DNA of 64,000 nt from G963667145 sp963676515 [NCBI: Candidatus Cloacimonadota bacterium] (GTDB lineage: Bacteria; Cloacimonadota; Cloacimonadia; G963667145), in NCBI GenBank assembly GCA_963676515.1, contig OY781061.1, positions 1,302,001-1,366,000 of the forward strand. The letters are read 5' to 3'. A model generated the notes under the pieces. That model made no database searches. It was given only the letters and a program-made list of their open reading frames with translations, and was not told the origin of the DNA. Numbering within the stretch: the stretch's first letter is position 1; every line of letters begins with the position of its first letter. The position numbers and the translations under genes were made by a program. Positions 25,242-33,690 of the stretch are shown here, in pieces.

Positions 25242-27083
25242 TTGAGCGAAGAGCAAAAACTTACGGATCTCTCGGGATATAATATAAAGCAACTGTCCGA
25301 TTTGGCGAGTGAACTACGCCAGCAGATAATAAGCGTGTGTGCTACAAATGGTGGGCATTTAGCACCATCTTTGGGGACTGTGGAGCTTACGCTTGCCTTG
25401 CTCAAGGTGTTCAATCCCAAGAACACACCGATCGTTTGGGATGTGGGGCATCAGAGTTATGCTTACAAGATATTGACTGGTCGGAAGCAGAGATTTCACA
25501 CTTTGCGTCAGTTTGGTGGTGTTAGCGGATTTAATAACATCTTCGAGAGCGAGTACGACGCTTTTTCCGTGGGGCACTCTTCGACTTCTATCTCGGCTGC
25601 TTTGGGGCTTGCTGCGGCTTACCCTGAGCGGAAGGCGGTAGCGGTGATAGGAGATGGAGCTTTGACTGGGGGTATGGCTTTTGAGGCGATCAACCATGTG
25701 GGACATCTCAAGCCAGATAACCTGATAGTGATTTTGAACGATAATCAGATGTCGATTTCTCCCAATGTGGGTGGCGTGCAAAAAGCTCTGACGAATTTTT
25801 TAGTGTCCAAAACTTACAATTTTTTCAAAAAAGAGGCTTACGATTTATCGAAGTTGCTGCCTGAAAACATCCGCAAAACTTTGCTGCATGGCTCTAAGAA
25901 GATGGAAGAGAGCTTGCTGAATATTTTTACGAAGAGCATTTTTTTTGAAGATTTTGGATTTACTTATGTCGGACCAGTCAATGGGCACAATCTGAGCCAG
26001 CTGGTGAAGTTACTTGCCAAGGTGGATGCAAATGTGGCAGGTCCGGTGCTGGTGCATGTCATCACCCAAAAAGGCAAAGGGTACAAGTTTGCCGAGGAAG
26101 ATCCCCAGAGGTTTCATGGCGTGTCGCCTTTTGATATAAGCACTGGCAAAAGCAAGAAGCCAGCGGAGCGAGGGTATGCTGCGGTGCTGGGCGAGACGAT
26201 GAGCAAGCTAGCGGGGCAAAGGGAAGATGTATGTGCGGTGGTGGCGGCGATGTGTCAGGGAGTGGGGTTGGATAAGTTCTCGCAAGAGTTTCCCGAGAGA
26301 TTTTATGATGTGGGTATTGCCGAGCAGCATGCGGTTACTTTTGCTGCAGGTTTGGCACGCGGAGGCAAGAAGGTCTTTGTGGCGATTTATTCCACCTTTA
26401 TGCAGCGAGCTTTTGACCAGATGATCCACGATGTGGCTATGCAAAAATTGCCGCTGGTGATGTGTCTGGATAGAGCTGGGTTGGTGGGAGCTGATGGTGC
26501 TACACATCACGGAGTGTTCGATCTGGCTTATTTGCAGATGATTCCAGGGCTAGTGGTGCTTGCTCCAGCTAGTGGTAGTGAGCTTGCTCAGATGTTGGAG
26601 TGGGCTGCCGATTACCAAGATGGGCCTGTGGCTATTCGATATCCCAGAGGAAAAGCTTCCTTAGAAGATAGAGGTGAGTTTGCACTGGGCAAGGCTGTGA
26701 GTGAGGGGAAAGGGGAAGATGTGGCGATTTGTTCCATCGGAGATAGCCTAAAAGATGCCAGAGCGTTGGTGGATTTGATGAGTGGCGACCAGATAAAAGC
26801 AAGGATTTTGCATTATAATTGCTTAAAACCTTTTGACAAACAGGTGTTGCAAGAGAGTTTGACCGACGGAGTCAAGGAGTTCATCACGATAGAGGATGGC
26901 GTGCTGAGTGGTGGTTTTGGTGGAAGAGTAAACGATTATTTGTGTTCTAAAGGGGTGAATGTGATGAATTTTGGTTATAAGGATGAGTTTGTACCACACG
27001 GTACTGTGAGTGAGTTGAAAAGTAGTCTTGGCTTAGAGCCAAGCCAGATTTATAAAAAATATCTTCAAGGGAGGGAGGTATGA
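25242..27083 (+). CDS. dxs: 1-deoxy-D-xylulose-5-phosphate synthase
   Basis: A 613-residue thiamine-diphosphate enzyme condensing pyruvate with glyceraldehyde 3-phosphate, first step of the MEP isoprenoid pathway. Landmarks: N-G-G-H-L-A-P-S-L-G near the N terminus, the ThDP-binding G-D-G-A-L-T-G-G-M-A-F-E-A-I-N-H with N-D-N-Q-M-S-I-S, and the transketolase-like pyrimidine domain with Y-D-V-G-I-A-E-Q-H-A-V-T-F-A-A-G (catalytic Glu). H-G-V-F-D-L-A-Y and R-Y-P-R-G follow. I chose TTG at 25242 (GGAGG at 25233-25237), which starts the protein where the family normally starts. An ATG at 25155 would add 29 basic residues. The next gene overlaps by 4 bases. Confidence 0.94.
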   Translation: MSEEQKLTDLSGYNIKQLSDLASELRQQIISVCATNGGHLAPSLGTVELTLALLKVFNPKNTPIVWDVGHQSYAYKILTGRKQRFHTLRQFGGVSGFNNIFESEYDAFSVGHSSTSISAALGLAAAYPERKAVAVIGDGALTGGMAFEAINHVGHLKPDNLIVILNDNQMSISPNVGGVQKALTNFLVSKTYNFFKKEAYDLSKLLPENIRKTLLHGSKKMEESLLNIFTKSIFFEDFGFTYVGPVNGHNLSQLVKLLAKVDANVAGPVLVHVITQKGKGYKFAEEDPQRFHGVSPFDISTGKSKKPAERGYAAVLGETMSKLAGQREDVCAVVAAMCQGVGLDKFSQEFPERFYDVGIAEQHAVTFAAGLARGGKKVFVAIYSTFMQRAFDQMIHDVAMQKLPLVMCLDRAGLVGADGATHHGVFDLAYLQMIPGLVVLAPASGSELAQMLEWAADYQDGPVAIRYPRGKASLEDRGEFALGKAVSEGKGEDVAICSIGDSLKDARALVDLMSGDQIKARILHYNCLKPFDKQVLQESLTDGVKEFITIEDGVLSGGFGGRVNDYLCSKGVNVMNFGYKDEFVPHGTVSELKSSLGLEPSQIYKKYLQGREV

Positions 27084-27550
27084 TTAAATTTAATCTTAAT
27101 GGAAAAGATGTGTCTGTGGATGCAGATCCTTTAAAATCTTTGGTAAGAGTGATTCGAGAGGATTTGGGAATGACGGGCACCAAGATTGGTTGTGCGGAAG
27201 GTGAATGTGGGGCGTGTACAGTGCTTTTTGAGGGGAAACCCGTGACGAGCTGTACGATGAATCTTATTCATGCGGAAGGTAAAGAGATCAAAACTGTCGA
27301 GTGGGTGGCAAAAAGCAAATTGGGCGAGATCATCAAGACCGCTTTTTATGAGGAAAACGCTGTGCAATGCGGATTTTGTTTCCCTGGATTTATGGTGAGT
27401 ACTTATTATTATATATCCAATGGCGGCACTGACGACAAAGAGAGTATCAAAAAAGCTATGTCGGGCAATGTGTGTCGTTGCACAGGATATGAGAAAATAA
27501 TTTCTGCCATTCAAAGAGCGTGTAAAGACGCTGGAAGGGGTGTAAAATGA
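27080..27550 (+). CDS. [2Fe-2S] subunit of a molybdenum hydroxylase-type dehydrogenase
   Basis: A 156-residue protein like the small subunit of xanthine dehydrogenase or aerobic CO dehydrogenase (CoxS/XdhC type). The plant-type cluster motif C-A-E-G-E-C-G-A-C is near residues 38-46 with the fourth Cys in T-S-C-T. The second, helical cluster uses C-G-F-C near 96 and C-R-C-T-G-Y near 132. These subunits pass electrons from a molybdopterin subunit to FAD. No molybdopterin subunit gene is present next to it. Its ATG overlaps the dxs stop (ATGA), and its stop overlaps the next start the same way. Confidence 0.92.
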   Translation: MIKFNLNGKDVSVDADPLKSLVRVIREDLGMTGTKIGCAEGECGACTVLFEGKPVTSCTMNLIHAEGKEIKTVEWVAKSKLGEIIKTAFYEENAVQCGFCFPGFMVSTYYYISNGGTDDKESIKKAMSGNVCRCTGYEKIISAIQRACKDAGRGVK

Positions 27551-28368
27551 GTAACAGTTTAGTAAGAGTTGCGAGTTTGTCCGATCTTTTCGAGAAAAGT
27601 GGTGCTTGCCAAGGGAGTTATTACTATTTGGCAGGAGGCACAGATCTTAATGTGCAAATCAACAAGCAGATGATAAAAGATAGCACGCTTTTTTTTATCG
27701 GCAATCTGAGCGAGCTCAAAGGGATTGAGGTGAAGAATGACGAGCTTTTAATCGGTGCGGGAGCGAGTTTTGGACAAATTATCGACTCTAAGTTGGTAAA
27801 AGCTAACGCCTGTTTGCTCAGCGATGCGTTGGTAAACTTTGCGTCTCCTCTTCTGCAAAACACGGCGACTATCGGTGGTAATATTGCCAATGGCTCTCCC
27901 ACTGCTGATGCTACTCCGATTCTTTTGGCATTGGATGCTCAGGTGGAGATGGTGAGTGCCAAAGGTAGCAGAAGAGTTAAACTATGTGACTATTTCACTG
28001 GTTATAAGAAATCTGTATTGGCAAAGGGTGAAGTGATAAAAGCTTTGGTGATCCCTATTGAGAAAGATAAGAGTAGCTTTTACAAGAAGGTGAGCTCGCG
28101 TAAGTCGCTGACGATTGCAAAAGTGTCGCTGGCTGCTGTTTATAGCAAGAGCGGTGGCAAGTTTGATAGTTTGCGGATAGCTGTGGGTAGTCTCAACGAG
28201 TATGCCAGAAGGTTGCCAAAAGTGGAGAAGGTGCTTTTAAGCGGAGGTAGCGACTCAGAAATGAAAGCTGCTTTGCAAAAAGAGATCACACCGATTACCG
28301 ACCTTAGATCTGATGCTGATTATCGTTTTGATGTTACTTACAATCTAATAAAAGCTCTCGGGGAGTAA
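27547..28368 (+). CDS. FAD-binding subunit of a molybdenum hydroxylase-type dehydrogenase
   Basis: A 273-residue CoxM/XdhB-like flavoprotein. FAD pyrophosphate-binding motif L-A-G-G-T-D-L is near residue 29. The second motif T-I-G-G-N-I-A-N-G-S-P-T-A-D-A-T-P lies near 111-127. The C-terminal CO_deh_flav_C-like domain covers about 175-270. It pairs with the preceding [2Fe-2S] subunit (4-base overlap). A third, catalytic subunit would be needed for a normal hydroxylase, but dnaX follows directly (one-base TAATG overlap). Confidence 0.9.
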   Translation: MSNSLVRVASLSDLFEKSGACQGSYYYLAGGTDLNVQINKQMIKDSTLFFIGNLSELKGIEVKNDELLIGAGASFGQIIDSKLVKANACLLSDALVNFASPLLQNTATIGGNIANGSPTADATPILLALDAQVEMVSAKGSRRVKLCDYFTGYKKSVLAKGEVIKALVIPIEKDKSSFYKKVSSRKSLTIAKVSLAAVYSKSGGKFDSLRIAVGSLNEYARRLPKVEKVLLSGGSDSEMKAALQKEITPITDLRSDADYRFDVTYNLIKALGE

Positions 28369-30101
28369 TGCAATATACTGTTTTAGCTAGGAAGTACCGG
28401 CCACAAACTTTTGAGCAGATTTATGCTCAAGACCATGTTACCAAGATTTTGGTGAGTTCTGTGGAAAAAGATAGAATAGCTGGTGCGTATCTATTTACCG
28501 GGCCAAGGGGAGTGGGTAAAACCTCTTTGGCTCGGATTTTTGCGAAAAGTCTAAACTGCCAGAGTGGACCTACGGTGCATCCTTGTGGGCAGTGTAGCAA
28601 TTGCACGGAGATAGAGAAAGCTATCTCTTACGATGTGGCGGAGATAGATGGAGCTTCCAACACGGGAGTGGACGATATACGGGAGTTGCAGCGAGAGCTG
28701 ATGTACACCACGACCTCGTCAAGGTACAAGATATACATCATCGATGAGGTGCATATGCTCTCTACGAGTGCTTTCAACGCTTTGCTCAAAACTTTGGAAG
28801 AGCCTCCAGATAAAGTGATTTTTATGTTTGCGACGACAGAGCCGCACAAGATTTTGCCGACAATTTTGTCTCGCTGTCAGCGGTTTGACCTCAAGCGGAT
28901 TCCTTTTGGAGCTATCTTGGAAAATCTAAAATCTATCTGTGAAAAAGAGAGTGTGCGGGCAGAAGATGAAGCTTTGGCGATAATCGCCCACAAAGCAGAT
29001 GGTGGCATGCGAGATGGTTTGTCGCTACTGGATCAGATGATCTCTTACTCTTCTGATAAGATTGTGCAAAAAGATGTGCTTTTTATGTTTGGGATTATCT
29101 CGTGGCAAGTTTACCTAAATATCTTGGAGAAGGTGCTAGTCGAAGATACTACTGGGGTGCTAGAGGAGTTTGCGACTGTAGTGGACGATGGCAATGGGGT
29201 GGTGGAGTTTATGATGGGCTTCTTGGATTTTTTGAGTTCGCTTTTGACTTTGTTTTACAGCGGAAAGAGCCAAGAGATGCCTGCAGATGTTGCCAAAGAG
29301 GCTTTAGAGTTGGCACAGAAACTTGGGGAGAGGACACTGATATTGATAATTGACATATTGGCGGAAGCGGTAAGGAAGATAAAGTTCTCTGGTAACCAAG
29401 CTTTTGCTGCCGAGCTGGCTTTGATCCGCCTATCCAAAGTGGAGCAGATGAAGTCGGTGGATAAGATTATCACTTATCTGAAAAGCAATGCGGGAAAAAA
29501 TAGCACGCAATCTTTGGCGAGTACGCCAGTGAAAATTGCAAGAAAAGAAACCGTGCCCAAAGAAAAGAAAGTAGTCAGAAGTTTGCCTGCCGAAAAAGCT
29601 ATGACTGAAGTGGAGCAACCTCCTGCTAAACAGCCAAAGAAACAAGCTGTGATAAACAAAGAGGAAAAACCTCTGGCGAAAGAGGAAGAGAGCGTTGCTG
29701 GCAAGGAAACAAAAGAGCTGACTCAGGAAGATTTTGATGCGGCTTTGCCCGAGATAAATGACCTACTGAAGGCGAACGATTTTGGTGTGTATGTGATTAA
29801 TTTCTTCAACGAGTACCCTAAGAAAATTTTGCCTGGGAATGTTTTGCAGATAGAGTTTCCCAATAAGTTTGAGCAGTCTTCTTTTGGGCGAGATGCGGCT
29901 AATTTTGTTAAATTATTGTCCAACTTTTTCGGAGTTAGTTTGCAACTAGCGGTGAGAGTGAGTAGTGGCAAAGTGGCAAAAAAAGCACAATCGACGCAGG
30001 CTCAAGAGAAAGAGCCAGAAAAAGATATCGTCGATATTGAAGAGAAAGACACCAAAGTGGCGGCGTTTATCAAGAAGATAGACGGCGAGATAATAAGGTG
30101 A
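28368..30101 (+). CDS. dnaX: DNA polymerase III subunits gamma/tau
   Basis: A 577-residue clamp-loader AAA+ ATPase. Walker A G-P-R-G-V-G-K-T-S is at residues 45-53, the zinc-binding Cys set C-G-Q-C-S-N-C near 67-75, Walker B I-I-D-E-V-H-M near 122, and sensor 1/SRC motif L-S-R-C-Q-R-F near 165. The Lys/Pro/Glu-rich stretch at about 380-440 separates the gamma part from a tau-like C-terminal domain. I looked for an A-run slippage site like that of E. coli and saw none obvious. The gene ends one base before the convergent hrcA stop. Confidence 0.94.
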   Translation: MQYTVLARKYRPQTFEQIYAQDHVTKILVSSVEKDRIAGAYLFTGPRGVGKTSLARIFAKSLNCQSGPTVHPCGQCSNCTEIEKAISYDVAEIDGASNTGVDDIRELQRELMYTTTSSRYKIYIIDEVHMLSTSAFNALLKTLEEPPDKVIFMFATTEPHKILPTILSRCQRFDLKRIPFGAILENLKSICEKESVRAEDEALAIIAHKADGGMRDGLSLLDQMISYSSDKIVQKDVLFMFGIISWQVYLNILEKVLVEDTTGVLEEFATVVDDGNGVVEFMMGFLDFLSSLLTLFYSGKSQEMPADVAKEALELAQKLGERTLILIIDILAEAVRKIKFSGNQAFAAELALIRLSKVEQMKSVDKIITYLKSNAGKNSTQSLASTPVKIARKETVPKEKKVVRSLPAEKAMTEVEQPPAKQPKKQAVINKEEKPLAKEEESVAGKETKELTQEDFDAALPEINDLLKANDFGVYVINFFNEYPKKILPGNVLQIEFPNKFEQSSFGRDAANFVKLLSNFFGVSLQLAVRVSSGKVAKKAQSTQAQEKEPEKDIVDIEEKDTKVAAFIKKIDGEIIR

Positions 30102-30102
30102 T

Positions 30103-31137
30103 TTAGTACTTTATTATTCCTCGGTCTCGTGTGGTGGCAGTGATGGTTTTGGCAACAGCTTTTAGGCACGCGATGGTTTTGGCGTAGTTGGTGCGGATAG
30201 GGCTGATGGTGCCTAAGTACCCAGGTATGCCGAAAAGATTGTATTTGGCGTAGAGCAAGACGAATTCTCCCCAGTTCTTATCGGGGAAATCTTCTCCCAA
30301 AATGGCACCGATTTTTTCATTGGGATTGTTTTCTTGCATCAATTTTACCAAGATTTCTTGGCGACGCATCATCGCGAAAAAGTTGAGGATGTTGTTTTTG
30401 TCGTCAAATTCTGGTTGTTGCAAAAATGAGATGTTGCCATCGAAATTCAAAAAGTATCCTCCCATCTTGGTGAGAGCTTCGTATAGTTCCGCCAGAAAAA
30501 GGTTTAGCAGAGAGTTCTCTTTTTGCAATGTGGAGTCTAGCAGATATTTAGTTTGGATGTCGTAAATTCGCATTCCAGAAAATTTTTGATTTACATAGCG
30601 AACTAGTGCGTCGAGTTGTTTGGTGGTGATCTGGTAGCTGCATTCTGTGAGCAAAGTTTTGTCCATGCCAGAACTAAGGCTTACTACGAAAAGTAGCTTG
30701 CTGGCGGAGATTTTGAACACGCTGAGTTTTTGCAGATATTCGTAGCCCATTTCTGGTTCGGCTACGAAACACAGTTGCCCTGTGGAGACAGCTAATATTT
30801 GTAAGATGTTGTCGAGCATAGAGGTAGCGTTGCGGAAGTTCTCGCAAATTATTTGTTTGAGGTGGTTGGTGTTGCCGAATAGTGCAGAGGAAAAGTCGTT
30901 TTGCCGCAAGTACTCTCTATATCCTAATATCGTGGGAATTCTGCCGGACGAGGTGTGGGGTTGGTAAATATAACCCTTTTCTTCGAGGCGGACTAAGTCG
31001 GTGCGAATGGTGGCAGGGCTTTTTTCGGCAAAGTATTTTTTGCAGATGTAGCCTGATGCCAGTGGGGTAGAACATTGGCAATACTCTTGGATGAGATAGT
31101 CGAGCAGTTTTTTTCTGCGGATATTTTTTTTGTTCAT
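30103..31137 (-). CDS. hrcA: heat-inducible transcription repressor HrcA
   Basis: A 344-residue DNA-binding repressor. The N-terminal winged helix contains S-P-A-T-I-R-T-D-L-V-R-L-E-E-K-G-Y-I (near residues 40-57) followed by Q-P-H-T-S-S-G-R-I-P-T, the strong HrcA signature. A GAF-like domain follows, with G-P-I-R-like S-P-I-R-T-N-Y near the C terminus. HrcA represses groE/dnaK operons by binding CIRCE, but grpE, dnaK and dnaJ are not adjacent and I see no CIRCE (TTAGCACTC-N9-GAGTGCTAA) in the 120 bases upstream or elsewhere in the window. Confidence 0.93.
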   Translation of the reverse strand: MNKKNIRRKKLLDYLIQEYCQCSTPLASGYICKKYFAEKSPATIRTDLVRLEEKGYIYQPHTSSGRIPTILGYREYLRQNDFSSALFGNTNHLKQIICENFRNATSMLDNILQILAVSTGQLCFVAEPEMGYEYLQKLSVFKISASKLLFVVSLSSGMDKTLLTECSYQITTKQLDALVRYVNQKFSGMRIYDIQTKYLLDSTLQKENSLLNLFLAELYEALTKMGGYFLNFDGNISFLQQPEFDDKNNILNFFAMMRRQEILVKLMQENNPNEKIGAILGEDFPDKNWGEFVLLYAKYNLFGIPGYLGTISPIRTNYAKTIACLKAVAKTITATTRDRGIIKY

Positions 31138-31254
31138 ATCTTTAAGATTTCCTTAAAAAAATTATTTTAGCAATATTTTTGTAAGTTGTAGGAAAGTCAA
31201 GCGGGGATTTTTATTTTCATTTATTTTTTGCTTAAAGCAAAATAAATAATAGAT

Positions 31255-31640
31255 TGTTTTCCTTTTGTAACCAATAGAAAAACTAAAAGCAAAAAGTAAC
31301 AAAAGGTAAAGTCAAAAAAAACCTAAGCAACTAGCAAAATTACTAAGCCATCCCTCGTACGCTTACAACCTCTTACTATGAATCACATTCATTCTCTTTA
31401 GCGGTGATATAGCACATCGCTTTTCAGCGTAGCTCGATAGGCAGAAGTGATTGGAAGCTACTTGCTTAAAGTTTTTTCTTAGCCCACCCCATCTCTGGAT
31501 CCCCGCTTTCGCGAGGATGAGGATAGAGAAGCAAGAAAGCACACCACCAGCCATCATTCCTGCCCACCACTCGCTTTGCGTTATCACCAGCCCTTATTCC
31601 TGCCCACCACACCTCATTCCCGTGAAAACGGGAATCCATT
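31255..31640 (+). repeat. composite intergenic repeats including hairpin copy E
   Basis: The gene-free stretch 31138-32046 contains copy E of the hairpin repeat (subfamily 2). The lead has CTAGCAAAATTACTAAGCC, hairpin 31359-31430 pairs ACGCT with AGCGT outside, and the tail has TTGCTTAAAG. It is followed by ATCCCC-N8-GAGGAT (31499-31518) and ATTCCC-N8-GGGAAT (31616-31635) palindromes. The inner hairpin arms (TACTAT/ATAGCA) pair imperfectly, so this copy looks older. From 31640 to 32046 I see only AT-rich DNA without a clear feature. Confidence 0.75.
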
Positions 31641-32046
31641 CTCTAACACGATGCACGAAAGTCGTAGGGCTTTCTCACTTGCTAGTTAGATTGAAATTCC
31701 TCCGCTTCACGGGTTAGAGCCAGAGACACTAAGCACTATCTGTAGATTGCAAAGCAAGCCAAAGCAAACGCCAAGACTAAGTGCATATACGGGAACGACC
31801 CACACTTTTTTCTATGTTGGTGACACGAAATGTTTCTGGCGGATTGAAGCGGAGCGGTTTTCTTTTCTCCTCTATCTTTTCTTCGAGCGTTTAAAGAAAA
31901 AATAGAGCTCAGCTGAAAGCTATTCTCCAGCTGAAAGGGAATAAAAAAACTGTTTACAATTTCCACGCTTGTTTATCTTTGGATTAATAGATTTTTCTTA
32001 CCAATCTGAAAGAATTAAAATTAAATTTGTGAAGAAGGGAGTCCGA

Positions 32047-33690
32047 TTGAGAACGAAGCATATTTTTGTTTTGGGAGGAGTTTTGTCCTCTCTGGGGAAA
32101 GGAGTAGCGGCAGCCAGTATAGGATTGTTGCTGAAAAAAATGGGTTACAGAGTTAATATGCAGAAGCTCGACCCATATTTGAATGTGGATCCTGGCACGA
32201 TGAGTCCGTATCAGCACGGAGAGGTGTTTGTGACAGATGATGGAGCCGAGACGGATCTGGATCTTGGTCATTACGAGAGATTTATCGATGAGTCGCTGAG
32301 CCAAAGCTCTAACGCTACTTCTGGTGGTGTGTATGCGAAGGTGCTTTCCAAGGAACGCAGAGGCGAGTATTTGGGTAAGACTGTGCAGGTGATTCCTCAT
32401 ATTACAGATGAGATCAAAAGTCTGCTTTATGGTGCACGCAAAGATTATGACATCGTGATCACAGAGATAGGCGGCACGATAGGCGACATCGAGTCTTTTC
32501 AGTTTTTGGAGGCTATCAGGCAGTTTACTCTGCAAGAGGAAAGCGAAGATTGTATGGTGATCTTGCTGACTTACATTCCTTTCATCAAAGCTGCTGGCGA
32601 GCTGAAGACTAAACCTACTCAGCATGCGGCGGTAAAGTTGCGAGAGCTGGGTTTACATCCCGATATGCTTTTTTGCCGTAGCGAGTTGCCCTTTTCGGCA
32701 GAGATTACAGATAAAATAGCTTTGTTTACCAATGTGCGAGCCTCGCATGTGATCAACGCTATTGATGTTAACTCTATCTATAAGTGTCCAGCGAGTTTTA
32801 TGAGCCAAGATGTGCACAATCTGATATGCCGAAGGTTGCAGATTAAAGCTAAAAAAATAGATTTTAGCGACTGGCAGGCGATGATAGAAGCTATAGATCA
32901 TCCCAAAGATGAGGTGAGTGTGGCTGTCTGTGGGAAGTATGTGGAGCATCAAGATGCGTACATGAGCATAGTAGAAGCTTTTATCCATGCGGGAGCTTAC
33001 AGTGCTGTCAAGGTAAGAATCAAGTGGATAGACACGAGGAAGGTGGATAGTAAAAAGAAGATGGAAGAGGCTTTGGCAGATGTGAGCGGGATTTTGATTC
33101 CAGGAGGCTTCGATAAAAAAGGGACGGAAGGTAAGCTTTGGGCAACCTGTTTTGCCCGAGAGCATAAAATCCCGTTTTTCGGGATTTGTCTTGGGATGCA
33201 GGTAGCTTGTATAGAGTTTGCTCGTAATGTGTGCCATTTGTCAGATGCTACTTCTACAGAATTTGACAGCGATACCAAAAATCCGATTATTCATATAATG
33301 GAAGATAAAAAATATTTAGAGAATTATGGAGGCACCTTGCGTTTGGGTGCGTACGAATGCGTGCTAGGTGATGGGAGTTTGGCAAGGGAAATTTATGGGA
33401 AGTCCAAAATAAAAACAAGGCATCGGCATCGCTATGAGTTCAATAACGCTTATAGGAAGGTGTTGCAAGATGCGGGGCTGAGTATTTCGGGGTTGTCCCC
33501 AGATGGTTTGTTGGTGGAGATTGTGGAGCTAAAAGAGCATCCTTTTTTCATTGGAGTGCAGTACCATCCAGAGTTTCAGTCCAGACCGACTAGACCAGAG
33601 CCAATTTTTAGAGAATTCGTAAAAGCTGTGATGAAGCATCAGAGCAAAAAAATAGATAAGGGGTTATTATGTCAGAATTTAGCAACTTAA
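32047..33690 (+). CDS. pyrG: CTP synthase
   Basis: A 547-residue glutamine-dependent enzyme that aminates UTP to CTP. The N-terminal synthetase domain begins T-K-H-I-F-V-L-G-G-V-L-S-S-L-G-K-G with the nucleotide loop. L-D-P-Y-L-N-V-D-P-G-T-M-S-P and E-I-G-G-T-I-G-D-I-E follow. The glutaminase domain has the nucleophile motif F-G-I-C-L-G-M-Q and the C-terminal H-P-E of the triad. TTG at 32047 is chosen because AGGGAG lies 5 bases upstream and the family begins there. An upstream TTG (31969) would add 26 residues. It overlaps hflK by 22 bases. Confidence 0.96.
   Translation: MRTKHIFVLGGVLSSLGKGVAAASIGLLLKKMGYRVNMQKLDPYLNVDPGTMSPYQHGEVFVTDDGAETDLDLGHYERFIDESLSQSSNATSGGVYAKVLSKERRGEYLGKTVQVIPHITDEIKSLLYGARKDYDIVITEIGGTIGDIESFQFLEAIRQFTLQEESEDCMVILLTYIPFIKAAGELKTKPTQHAAVKLRELGLHPDMLFCRSELPFSAEITDKIALFTNVRASHVINAIDVNSIYKCPASFMSQDVHNLICRRLQIKAKKIDFSDWQAMIEAIDHPKDEVSVAVCGKYVEHQDAYMSIVEAFIHAGAYSAVKVRIKWIDTRKVDSKKKMEEALADVSGILIPGGFDKKGTEGKLWATCFAREHKIPFFGICLGMQVACIEFARNVCHLSDATSTEFDSDTKNPIIHIMEDKKYLENYGGTLRLGAYECVLGDGSLAREIYGKSKIKTRHRHRYEFNNAYRKVLQDAGLSISGLSPDGLLVEIVELKEHPFFIGVQYHPEFQSRPTRPEPIFREFVKAVMKHQSKKIDKGLLCQNLAT

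Noticed and set aside
27551-28368. xanthine dehydrogenase operon
   Set aside because: Only the [2Fe-2S] and FAD subunits are present and dnaX follows at once, so a complete enzyme cannot be claimed.
31451-31717. 88-codon open frame next to hairpin copy E
   Set aside because: It spans two ATTCCC-type palindromes; the residues P-A-F-A-R-M and I-P-V-K-T-G-I-H are translations of the repeats.
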